NCBI GenBank assembly: GCA_045643825.1
Contig: JAZRFV010000073.1
Span: forward strand, 1 to 13,726
Direction of reading: 5' to 3'
DNA length: 13,726 nt
Source: Scatosoma sp045643825
GTDB taxonomy: Bacteria; Bacillota; Clostridia; Christensenellales; Borkfalkiaceae
In this document: positions 1-5,919 of the stretch, piece by piece
Numbering within the stretch: the first letter of the stretch is position 1
Layout of the letters: each line of letters begins with the position of its first letter
Program-made: the position numbers and the translations under genes
Notes under the pieces: generated by a model
What the model was told of the DNA's origin: nothing
What the model saw: the letters and a program-made list of their open reading frames with translations, nothing else
Database searches by the model: none

Positions 1-230
1 CGGCAAGTTGCGGTAAATATTTTTATATTTTAGTGAAAGAACGAGGTTGACTGTAAAAACGGGTGAAAAGACACCTTATCAGCTCCAAGATTATCTTGGT
101 GAAGTTTGCCTTGCGGTAAGTTGCGGCTGTTATTAAATATAGCAATAACTTTTACAAAGTAAAAACTTCACTACGCAAAGCGTAACTTCACTCGTTTACG
201 AAATTCACTTTACCAAGGGTAAAACTTCAC
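1..230. repeat. Left arm of a long inverted repeat with hairpin array
   Basis: Bases 1-110 are the reverse complement of 2703-2812 with only two mismatches that I can count (positions 80 and 83). Homology continues at lower identity, without obvious gaps at first, to about 230 (partner about 2583). The arm starts at the window edge, so it may extend further left. It contains the 15-nt palindrome CCAAGATTATCTTGG at 85-99. At 150-230 a row of short hairpins is separated by CTTCAC at 166, 186 and 225 (ATTCAC at 203): TTTTAC-AAA-GTAAAA, ACGC-AAA-GCGT, TCGT-TT-ACGA and TTTACC-AAG-GGTAAA. No gene was found in 1-344. Confidence 0.9.
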
Positions 231-254
231 CCTTATAACTATGTTATAAAGATT

Positions 255-283
255 AAAAAAAGGGCGCAAAATCGCCCTTTTTT
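255..283. terminator. Rho-independent terminator upstream of dnaN
   Basis: AGGGCG (261-266) pairs with CGCCCT (273-278) around a CAAAAT loop. An A-run precedes the stem and a T-run follows it, so it could work in both directions. It would stop transcription entering from the left before the dnaN promoter. Confidence 0.85.
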
Positions 284-285
284 GC

Positions 286-314
286 TTGCTAAAAAATCCA
301 CACTGTGGTATAAT
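286..314 (+). promoter_or_regulatory. dnaN promoter with palindrome in the spacer
   Basis: The -35 candidate is TTGCTA (286-291) and the -10 is a consensus TATAAT (309-314), with a 17-bp spacer. TGG directly before the -10 gives an extended -10. The spacer holds the 11-nt palindrome CCACACTGTGG (298-308). The flanking 9-mers 294-302 and 304-312 each match the DnaA-box consensus at 7 of 9 bases, which is weak. Confidence 0.7.
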
Positions 315-344
315 ATTAGGGATATAAACTTAGGAGTTAAGATT

Positions 345-1451
345 ATGAAATTTGTATGTGATGGTATGATTTTATCGGATGCGGCGTTGACGGTTAGCAA
401 GGCTTGTGCAGTAAAAACGATTACCCCTATTTTGGAGTGTATTCGTTTGCGCGCGGAAAACGACGGTTTGACCTTGACCGCTTATGATGGTGAAATCTCG
501 ATTGAAAAGAAAATTACGGCGGAGGTTATCGAAGAAGGCGAACTTTGCGTAAACGGTAAAACGTTCGCTGATTTCGTAGGTAAAATTTCCTCCTTCGAGG
601 TTGTAATCGTGTCCATGGACAACGGTATCGCAATCCGCTACGCGGATAGTGAATCGTACATGCAATCCCTTTCCGCTGCTGACTTCCCTCGTCTTGGCGA
701 TAGAACGACGGATGGTAAAAACTACTTCGAAACGAAGGAATCCGATTTGAAGGGCTTGATTGCGAAAACGGTGTTCTGTTGTGCAACCGACGAAAGCAGA
801 CCTATCTTAAAGGGTTGTCTTTTGGAAGCAAAGAATGGTGAACTTGCAGCGACCGCTTTGGACGGTTTCAGAATGGCTTACTCGAAATGTGAAGCAGGCG
901 AAGGCAGCGGCGAAATGAAGCTCGTTTGCCCCGCTCGTACCCTTATCGAAATTTCCCGTATGCTTGACGGTGACGATAACCTTAAAATTTACGCGGATAA
1001 AAACCTTTTGTCCGTTGCAGTAAAGGATACCGTAATTACCTCTCGCTTGTACGCAGGTGAATTTGTAAGAAAGGAAAATATCTTCCCCGTAGCATTTACC
1101 ACGACCGTGAACGTACGCCGTGCGGAACTTATTGACAGTGTAGAACGTGCCTCCGTTTTGATTAGAGGTGACAAAAACAACCTTATTACCTTCGATATGA
1201 AGATGAATAAGATCGTTATCAACGCAAACTCTGAAATGGGTAAGGTTGAGGAAACGGTTTCGGCGGATTTAGACGGCAAGGAAATGAAAATTGCGATGAA
1301 CGGTAAGTATCTTTTGGATGCGTTGAAGGCGTTGACCTCGGAAACGGTTGTATTGTCCTTCAATACCTCTATCTCCCCCTTCACCCTTGAAAATGCGGAA
1401 GAAAAGGGTAGCCAATACCTTATCTTGCCTGTAAGAACCGGCACGAACTAA
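345..1451 (+). CDS. dnaN: DNA polymerase III subunit beta (sliding clamp)
   Basis: The 368-residue product is the replication sliding clamp, a homodimeric ring that tethers the replicative polymerase and other partners to DNA in the cytoplasm. Length fits the family (about 365-380). Family features visible are the N-terminal MKFVCDGMILSDAA start, the ETKESDLKGLI segment, the TALDGFRMAYSK motif near the middle and the C-terminal YLILPVRT ending, spread over three repeated clamp domains. The start at 345 is chosen over an in-frame TTG at 282 because AGGAG (332-336) lies 8 nt upstream of it and the TTG lies upstream of the -10. The gene has its own promoter behind a terminator. dnaA is not in the window. 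Unusually, dnaN runs in the same direction as, and directly before, rpmH. Confidence 0.97.
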   Translation: MKFVCDGMILSDAALTVSKACAVKTITPILECIRLRAENDGLTLTAYDGEISIEKKITAEVIEEGELCVNGKTFADFVGKISSFEVVIVSMDNGIAIRYADSESYMQSLSAADFPRLGDRTTDGKNYFETKESDLKGLIAKTVFCCATDESRPILKGCLLEAKNGELAATALDGFRMAYSKCEAGEGSGEMKLVCPARTLIEISRMLDGDDNLKIYADKNLLSVAVKDTVITSRLYAGEFVRKENIFPVAFTTTVNVRRAELIDSVERASVLIRGDKNNLITFDMKMNKIVINANSEMGKVEETVSADLDGKEMKIAMNGKYLLDALKALTSETVVLSFNTSISPFTLENAEEKGSQYLILPVRTGTN

Positions 1452-1513
1452 TCTAAAAGGCTAAAAATTTTACATAAAAGCTGTGAAATAAAAAGAAAAA
1501 CGCGCAAAATCGC

Positions 1514-1543
1514 TTGACGGAGTTCGCTTTTTTGCGATATAAT
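1514..1543 (+). promoter_or_regulatory. rpmH promoter
   Basis: TTGACG (1514-1519) and TATAAT (1538-1543) are separated by 18 bp. This strong promoter suits a ribosomal protein gene. CGCAAAA (1503-1509) can pair with TTTTGCG (1530-1536) across the -35, an imperfect inverted repeat that might also serve as a dnaN terminator. Confidence 0.8.
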
Positions 1544-1640
1544 AATTGAGTTATTGTGGGTGTAAGCGGTTTGTAGCCAAAATACCGACGATAACCACCA
1601 AAAATGAAAAAGTAAAAAACCAAATACAGGAGAAAGTATT

Positions 1641-1775
1641 ATGAAAAGAACATTCCAACCCAAAAAGAGACAAAAGAGCAAAGTACACGGCTTCCGTAAG
1701 AGAATGGCAACGACGGCTGGTAGAAAGGTTTTGAAGCGTCGTCGTGATAAGGGCCGCAAGAGATTGACCCACTAA
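1641..1775 (+). CDS. rpmH: 50S ribosomal protein L34
   Basis: The 44-residue product is a very basic small protein of the large ribosomal subunit. It begins MKRTFQPKKR, contains KVHGFRKRM, GRKVLKRRR and KGRKRLTH, and matches L34 almost end to end at the usual length. AGGAGA (1628-1633) lies 7 nt before the ATG. The gene has its own promoter about 100 bp upstream and is followed by rnpA, the normal bacterial arrangement. A stable hairpin lies in the 183-bp gap to rnpA and could separate or stabilise the two messages. Confidence 0.97.
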   Translation: MKRTFQPKKRQKSKVHGFRKRMATTAGRKVLKRRRDKGRKRLTH

Positions 1776-1820
1776 TCTCTTCCTTTTTAACTTAAATAAG
1801 ATAAAAGTATGTGACAAAAT

Positions 1821-1848
1821 TCCTTTCCTTTGATTTCAAAGGAGAGGA
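1821..1848 (+). promoter_or_regulatory. Strong hairpin in the rpmH-rnpA gap
   Basis: TCCTTTGA (1826-1833) pairs perfectly with TCAAAGGA (1836-1843) around a TT loop. The stem extends outward by five more pairs, one of them G:U, to 1821/1848. A T-run follows only after TTTGCCA, so it is not a textbook terminator. It could attenuate transcription, mark an RNA-processing site, or protect the 3' end of the rpmH message. Confidence 0.55.
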
Positions 1849-1868
1849 TTTGCCATTTTTTATAACGG

Positions 1869-1895
1869 GCGCGCGTGCGCGTATACGTGTGCGCA
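1869..1895. other. 27-nt alternating purine-pyrimidine tract in the rnpA leader
   Basis: The tract alternates purine and pyrimidine without a break for 27 nt, mostly CG and TG/CA steps around a central GTATAC, a composition that favours Z-DNA. In RNA the two halves (1873-1880 and 1887-1894) can pair with several G:U wobbles, giving a hairpin about 65 nt upstream of the rnpA start. Confidence 0.6.
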
Positions 1896-1958
1896 AAAAG
1901 AAGTTCCCGCTATAAAAAACCGTGTAGAAAAACAGCGAAAAAAAAGGAGTCCGTTACG

Positions 1959-2276
1959 ATGCAATATTATCGATTAAAAAAACAAGCGGATTTTCAACGG
2001 CTGTTTAACAAGGGAAAAAGGGCTTTTACCCCCACCTTGTCGGTGATATACCGTCCATCTGAAAAGATGACGATGGGTATTTCCGTTGGTAAAAAACACG
2101 GAAAAAGCGTGCAAAGAAACCGTATTAAACGGCTCTTGCGCGAGGCGTTCCGCGCGGTACAAGGGGAGATGAAAGGCACCTATTCGGTGGTACTAATCCC
2201 CAAGGTAAGCGAGGAATATTCGGTAGAAAATTTCGAGCGGCAATTAAAATGTATCATCAAAAAAGAGAAAATGTAA
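1959..2276 (+). CDS. rnpA: Ribonuclease P protein component
   Basis: The 105-residue basic protein assists the RNase P RNA in maturing the 5' ends of tRNAs. It begins MQYYRLKKQADFQRLFNKGK, a typical RnpA opening, and carries the signature GKSVQRNRIKRLLREAFR at about residues 46-63, the RNR motif helix that contacts RNA. Length is at the short end of the family. The in-frame ORF opens earlier, but ATG 1959 is preferred because AGGAG (1945-1949) lies 9 nt upstream and family similarity starts there. It follows rpmH as in most bacteria and overlaps the open yidD frame by 28 nt, which suggests translational coupling. Confidence 0.95.
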   Translation: MQYYRLKKQADFQRLFNKGKRAFTPTLSVIYRPSEKMTMGISVGKKHGKSVQRNRIKRLLREAFRAVQGEMKGTYSVVLIPKVSEEYSVENFERQLKCIIKKEKM

Positions 2277-2575
2277 CGCTGGAATTTGGTACAATCGTGC
2301 ACGGCAATACACGATATCTTCGCAGAAGGGTGTTTAAACCTTACTTAAAAATGTTGTGTATGCGTATGATTCTTTTTTATCAACGGCATTTGTCCTTGCA
2401 TCAATGTAAATTCCGCCCTACTTGTTCCCAATACACCCTGGAGTGTATCAACAACCACGGTGTGCTAATCGGGATTTTTATGGGGGTATGGCGCATTTTA
2501 CATTGTCATCCGTGGACAAAAGGTGGATACAAGCCTGCCCCGGAAAATTACCGTAAAGCGAGATGGCTTATTTAA
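2249..2575 (+). CDS. yidD: Membrane protein insertion efficiency factor YidD
   Basis: This is a small YidD-family protein, a membrane-associated helper of YidC-dependent insertion. The core MILFYQRHLS...CKFRPTCSQYTLECI...GVWRILHCHPWTKGGYKPAP (about residues 40-98) has the conserved FYQR, PTCSQY and RCHP-like motifs and the family cysteines. The start is uncertain. ATG 2249 overlaps rnpA by 28 nt and gives 108 residues but has no clear ribosome site. GTG 2297, GTG 2330 (an AGAAGG directly before it, too close) and ATG 2351 are alternatives, and family similarity begins only near residue 31. In most relatives yidC follows within a few bases; here 417 bp of repeats intervene. Confidence 0.9.
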   Translation: MYHQKRENVTLEFGTIVHGNTRYLRRRVFKPYLKMLCMRMILFYQRHLSLHQCKFRPTCSQYTLECINNHGVLIGIFMGVWRILHCHPWTKGGYKPAPENYRKARWLI

Positions 2576-2582
2576 AAAGTGA

Positions 2583-2812
2583 CGTTTTTTCACTTCGTGA
2601 AAAGTGATGTTCGTAAACGAGTGAATTTACACTTCGTGTAGTGAAGTTTTTTACTTCGTAAAAGTTGTGGCTATATTTAATAATAACCGAAACTTGCCGT
2701 CAGGCAAACTTCACCAAGATAATCTTGGAACTAATAAGGTGTCTTTTCACCCGTTTTTACAGTCAACCTCGTTCTTTCACTAAAATATAAAAATATTTAC
2801 CGCAACTTGCCG
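2583..2812. repeat. Right arm of the long inverted repeat
   Basis: This arm is inverted relative to 1-230; 2703-2812 matches 110-1 with two mismatches. The gene-proximal part (2583-2665) is a hairpin array in the opposite orientation, separated by GTGAAG/GTGAAT/GTGATG: TTTTCAC-type with TTC loop, TCGTAAACGA, TACAC-TTC-GTGTA, TTTTAC-TTC-GTAAAA. Several stems differ from their left-arm partners but remain self-complementary, for example ACAC/GTGT against ACGC/GCGT. The palindrome CCAAGATAATCTTGG lies at 2714-2728. Confidence 0.9.
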
Positions 2813-2890
2813 TTAGGCAAACTTCACTTTGCGGAACGCAAAACTTCACTGGCGTAGCCAACTTCACTTTCGCGAAAGCGAAAACTTGAC
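2694..2890 (+). repeat. CTTCAC-spaced hairpin array upstream of yidC
   Basis: In the forward direction, CTTCAC occurs at 2709, 2822, 2844 and 2862, with CTTGAC at 2885. Between them lie hairpins with unrelated stems: TTGCC-GTCA-GGCAA (2694-2707), TTGCC-GTTA-GGCAA (2807-2820), TTTGCG-GAA-CGCAAA (2828-2842), TGGC-GTA-GCCA (2850-2860) and TTTCGC-GAAA-GCGAAA (2868-2883). Loops on this strand are often GNA. No gene was found in 2576-2992. Confidence 0.85.
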
Positions 2891-2929
2891 TTTGGTGAAT
2901 GCACGAAGTTTTCTACAAACACGAAAAAT

Positions 2930-2960
2930 AAGACGCCTTAACAGCCCAAGATTATCTTGC
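2930..2960 (+). repeat. Third, partial copy of the palindrome module
   Basis: AAGACGCCTTAACAG followed by CCCAAGATTATCTTG repeats left-arm bases 68-98 in the same orientation with a few changes. The CAAGAT-T-ATCTTG palindrome (2947-2959) ends 33 nt before the yidC start. Confidence 0.75.
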
Positions 2961-2992
2961 TTGGAAAATAAAAATTAGATAGAGTAAAAAAT

Positions 2993-4408
2993 ATGGAACT
3001 TTTTAATTTATTAGACGCAACGATACCCGTATTCGGTAAAACCTACGACGTATCGCTCAACTGGATAGCTCAACTTATCCGATGGCTGATTAACGGCGTC
3101 GGTATTGTAGGCGTGGGCATTATCCTCTTTTCCCTTTGCTTAAAATTCATCGTTTTGCCCTTCGATATATACCAACGTATCTCGATGCGTAAGCAAAACC
3201 AAAAGATGAAAGACCAGCAAGAGCGTATGGAAAAACTGCAAAAGCAGTACGCCAACGACAAACAAATGTACAACCAAAAACTCATGGAAATGTACAGGGA
3301 AAACGGCATTTCTATGTTCTCTTCCTGCTTGCCCATGATTTTGTCCATGGTAATCTTTATCGTGGCAATCAACGCATTTAATGCATACGCTCAATACTCC
3401 GCTATTGAAAATTATAACATGATGGTAGGTGCGTACAAAGCGGAAATCCGTAGCTACTGCCCTGACCTTGAAGCGGAAAATATCGCCCTCGTTGGGGATA
3501 AAATTGAGGTAAAGGACGAAACCTCGTATATCTATTTCACTTTACCAAACGACGGCTCGGTTACCGAAGAAAACAAGCTTGCATATGTAGTAGAACAGGT
3601 TGCAAACGACAACGTTACCGAATACGTTGTAAATGAAAGTGTTGTAAAAAATGCTGACATTTATGAGGAAATTAAGACCTTAATCGACGAAGATACGACG
3701 GAATCGGACGCTATGCGTGATTATTTCGTTGGAAAAGCACAGGATGCGGTTAAGAGAATTTACAACGACGAAGAAAACGGTGTAAAGAACAAGACGAAAT
3801 TCCTTTGGATTAAGAACATCTGGATGACGGACGCAAGCTATAAACATCCCGTACCTTCCTATGCGGATTTCTCTACGGAAGCAAAGCGTAAGAAATTTAA
3901 CGTAGGCGGTGAAGATGTATCCTTCAGCGATATCAGTAAAACGGGTACGATCGTTTACAGTGAAGCTGCATACGAAAAGATTACGGAAAAATTGGCGGAA
4001 GAAAAGAGTCAGGCAAACGGTTTCTATATCTTGATTGTACTTTCTATCGGTACGATTTTGTTACAGCAATTCGTCATGATGCGTTCGCAAAAGGAACAAC
4101 AAAAGTTCTCTACCGTAGACGGTCAGGGCGCTTCGCAACAAAAAATGATGATGGTTATGATGACGGGTATGTTTGCTGTATTCTCGTTTATGTACAGCTC
4201 GGCATTCTCTATCTATATGATCACCAGCAACATCTTCTCGTTGCTTTCCACCATTGTTATCAATAAGTTGGTAGATAGAAAACTTGCAAAAGAAGATGCA
4301 ACCGCAACGGTTATCCGTATGGACAACCGCACTTTGTCGAGAATTGAAGCTGCAAAAAATGCAGGCAAAAACTCCGCAAAAGATTCGAGAGATAAAAAAT
4401 CGAAATAA
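2993..4408 (+). CDS. yidC: YidC/Oxa1-type membrane protein insertase with a large P2 insertion
   Basis: The product is a polytopic insertase placing proteins into the cytoplasmic membrane, alone or with SecYEG. Segments in order: first core TM about 33-56 (GIILFSLCLKFIVLPF), basic cytoplasmic helical hairpin 58-103, TM 104-130, extracytoplasmic loop 131-342, TM 343-363, loop 364-385, two closely spaced TMs 386-425, and a basic Lys-rich tail. The family segment KFLWIKNIWMTD is at 269-280. At 471 residues it is far longer than usual Gram-positive YidC (about 250-290); the extra length is in the loop between core TMs 2 and 3. The groove arginine of the family (R366 in E. coli) aligns with K51. 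No lipobox signal peptide is seen. The ribosome site is weak (GATAGAG). khpB follows after 69 bp. Confidence 0.95.
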   Translation: MELFNLLDATIPVFGKTYDVSLNWIAQLIRWLINGVGIVGVGIILFSLCLKFIVLPFDIYQRISMRKQNQKMKDQQERMEKLQKQYANDKQMYNQKLMEMYRENGISMFSSCLPMILSMVIFIVAINAFNAYAQYSAIENYNMMVGAYKAEIRSYCPDLEAENIALVGDKIEVKDETSYIYFTLPNDGSVTEENKLAYVVEQVANDNVTEYVVNESVVKNADIYEEIKTLIDEDTTESDAMRDYFVGKAQDAVKRIYNDEENGVKNKTKFLWIKNIWMTDASYKHPVPSYADFSTEAKRKKFNVGGEDVSFSDISKTGTIVYSEAAYEKITEKLAEEKSQANGFYILIVLSIGTILLQQFVMMRSQKEQQKFSTVDGQGASQQKMMMVMMTGMFAVFSFMYSSAFSIYMITSNIFSLLSTIVINKLVDRKLAKEDATATVIRMDNRTLSRIEAAKNAGKNSAKDSRDKKSK

Positions 4409-4446
4409 GCGTTTTTACAAGAATAAAAAGAGAGAATAATAAAAAT

Positions 4447-4460
4447 CTACCAGGTGGTAG
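4447..4460 (+). promoter_or_regulatory. Small hairpin just upstream of the khpB ribosome site
   Basis: CTACC (4447-4451) pairs with GGTAG (4456-4460) around AGGT, 5 nt before the AGGAG (4466-4470) of khpB. It could tune translation initiation, but nothing more is visible. Confidence 0.4.
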
Positions 4461-4477
4461 GTGTGAGGAGCAAATAA

Positions 4478-5416
4478 ATGAATTATCAGGAATTTACAGG
4501 CAAAACGGTAGAAGAAGCCGTTGAGATCGGGCTGAAGGAGATGGGCTTGACGAAAGAGCAAGCAGTTATCCGTGTCCTTGAAGAAGGCAAAAAGAAGTTG
4601 TTCGGCTCGGTAAAGGCACGCGTAGAAATCGCGGCGAAGGAAGAGGCAGTAGAAAAGGCAAGTGAAGAAGTAAAGACGGTTTGTGAAGATTGCGCTGAAG
4701 GTGCAACGGACGGCGAAAGAACGGTCGCTTTCTTGGAAGGTTTGTTCGAACTTTTGAACGTTACCGCTACAACCGAACTCGTTTCGGAAGGTGAAAAGGT
4801 AGAAATCAACGTAACGGCTGCAAACACGAACTCGGTTATCGGTAAACACGGTGCAATGCTTGACGCCATTCAAACCCTTGCAGGTGCAGTTGCAAACACG
4901 GGTAGAGACGATTACAAGCGTGTTGTGGTAGATTGCGAAAACTACCGTGAAAACCGCGAAGCAACCTTGAACAAGTTGTCCGAAAACTTGGCACAAAAAG
5001 CAATCCGCTTGGGTAAGAAGATTAAGCTTGAACCCATGAACCCCTATGAAAGAAGAATTATTCACGCGGCTCTTTCCGAAAGAGAAGGTGTTTCCACGCA
5101 GAGCGAAGGTAAAGAACCTAACCGCTACATCGTGATCGTACCCAACAATTTGGAAGATCCCGATGCACCCGCAATTGCGGCGCGTAACGACCGTGATAGA
5201 AGCCGTGGCGGTAACCGTGGTGGCAATCGTGATGGCTACAACCGTGGCGGAAAAGGAGGCAAATACAACGACCGTGGTAGAAGCGGTGGCTACAACAAGA
5301 AGCCCTACAACCGCGATAGAAAGCCTGCTGGTGGCAGCGGTGGCGGTACGACCTTGAAGGCAAACAACGATTTCTTCGGTATCTTCCTTGGCAACAGCAA
5401 CAACGAAGATAAATAA
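4478..5416 (+). CDS. khpB: RNA-binding protein KhpB (Jag) with RGG-like tail
   Basis: The product is a cytoplasmic RNA-binding protein; KhpB acts with KhpA in RNA control and cell envelope growth in Firmicutes. Domains in order: Jag_N about 1-50 (MNYQEFTGKTVEEAVEIGL, KKLFGSVKARVEI); acidic linker; KH domain about 80-155 with the GxxG loop GKHG at 122-125; R3H domain about 160-230 (LEPMNPYERRIIHAAL). Residues 236-290 are an extra Gly/Arg/Asn/Tyr-rich tail with repeated RGGNRGGN and GGYNKKPYNRD patterns, followed by NDFFGIFLG near the end. At 312 residues it is about 100 longer than many Jag proteins because of this tail. AGGAG is 7 nt upstream of the start. It sits after yidC as is usual and ends at a strong terminator. 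Confidence 0.94.
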   Translation: MNYQEFTGKTVEEAVEIGLKEMGLTKEQAVIRVLEEGKKKLFGSVKARVEIAAKEEAVEKASEEVKTVCEDCAEGATDGERTVAFLEGLFELLNVTATTELVSEGEKVEINVTAANTNSVIGKHGAMLDAIQTLAGAVANTGRDDYKRVVVDCENYRENREATLNKLSENLAQKAIRLGKKIKLEPMNPYERRIIHAALSEREGVSTQSEGKEPNRYIVIVPNNLEDPDAPAIAARNDRDRSRGGNRGGNRDGYNRGGKGGKYNDRGRSGGYNKKPYNRDRKPAGGSGGGTTLKANNDFFGIFLGNSNNEDK

Positions 5417-5442
5417 GACCTCGACAAATTAATTTTTATGGT

Positions 5443-5474
5443 AAAAAAGAAGGGCGATGATGCCCTTCTTTTTT
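5443..5474 (+). terminator. Terminator after khpB
   Basis: AAGAAGGGC (5447-5455) pairs with GCCCTTCTT (5462-5470) around a 6-nt loop, with A-rich DNA before and TTTTTT after. This ends the yidC-khpB unit. Confidence 0.93.
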
Positions 5475-5484
5475 AATTAAACTA

Positions 5485-5512
5485 TTGCAATATATTTTAT
5501 TTTTGGTATAAT
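5485..5512 (+). promoter_or_regulatory. Promoter of the DUF559 gene
   Basis: TTGCAA (5485-5490) and TATAAT (5507-5512) are 16 bp apart. TGG before the -10 forms an extended -10, as in the dnaN promoter. Confidence 0.75.
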
Positions 5513-5535
5513 AAGGATAATAAAAGGTGAAAAAG

Positions 5536-5919
5536 ATGTCTTTAAAATACAACAAGGAAAATATAATACTTGCGAAAAATCTCCGAAAAAATGCAACACC
5601 ACAAGAAAAAAAATTGTGGTATGAGTTTTTATCTAAGTATGAGGTTCGGTTTCAACGGCAAAAAGCGATAGACAATTTTATAGCGGATTTTTATTGCCAT
5701 AAAGCAAAATTGATAATAGAGCTAGATGGTTCGCAACACTTTACAGAAGAGGGCGAAAAAAAGGATGTATTCCGCACGCAAATTCTAGAAGGGTATGATT
5801 TAAGGGTTATAAGATTTACCAATCTACAAGTTGATACCAATTTTAAAGGTGTATGCGAATATATTGATATAGTGGTAAAAGAGAGTTTAAAGAGAGAAGA
5901 TAAAAGGCTCCCTCTTTGA
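5536..5919 (+). CDS. DUF559 endonuclease-like protein
   Basis: The 127-residue product belongs to the DUF559 family, small proteins with a Vsr-like PD-(D/E)xK nuclease fold; their biological role is not settled. Visible hallmarks are TPQEKKLWYEFL (21-32), VRFQRQKAIDNFIADFYC (37-54), LIIELDGSQH (59-68) and LRVIRFTN near the C-terminus. Likely catalytic residues are D51, E62 and D64. The start at 5536 is preferred because AAGG (5524-5527) lies 8 nt upstream; an in-frame GTG at 5527 overlaps it. The gene is monocistronic between a terminator and a palindromic element. The last codons (RLPL) and the stop are supplied by that element, so the native C-terminus may have been replaced. Base composition is more A-rich than its neighbours, consistent with horizontal acquisition. 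Confidence 0.88.
   Translation: MSLKYNKENIILAKNLRKNATPQEKKLWYEFLSKYEVRFQRQKAIDNFIADFYCHKAKLIIELDGSQHFTEEGEKKDVFRTQILEGYDLRVIRFTNLQVDTNFKGVCEYIDIVVKESLKREDKRLPL

Noticed and set aside
150..230. CRISPR array
   Set aside because: The constant word is only about 6-9 nt and the variable parts are self-complementary hairpins of 10-15 nt, unlike CRISPR repeats and spacers; no cas gene is present.
1..344. Replication origin
   Set aside because: Only two weak 7-of-9 DnaA-box-like sites and no box cluster or clear unwinding element; dnaA is outside the window.
1..2812. Composite transposon formed by the two inverted arms
   Set aside because: The arms encode no transposase, carry internal hairpin arrays, and enclose only core genes; no target duplication can be tested because the left edge is cut.
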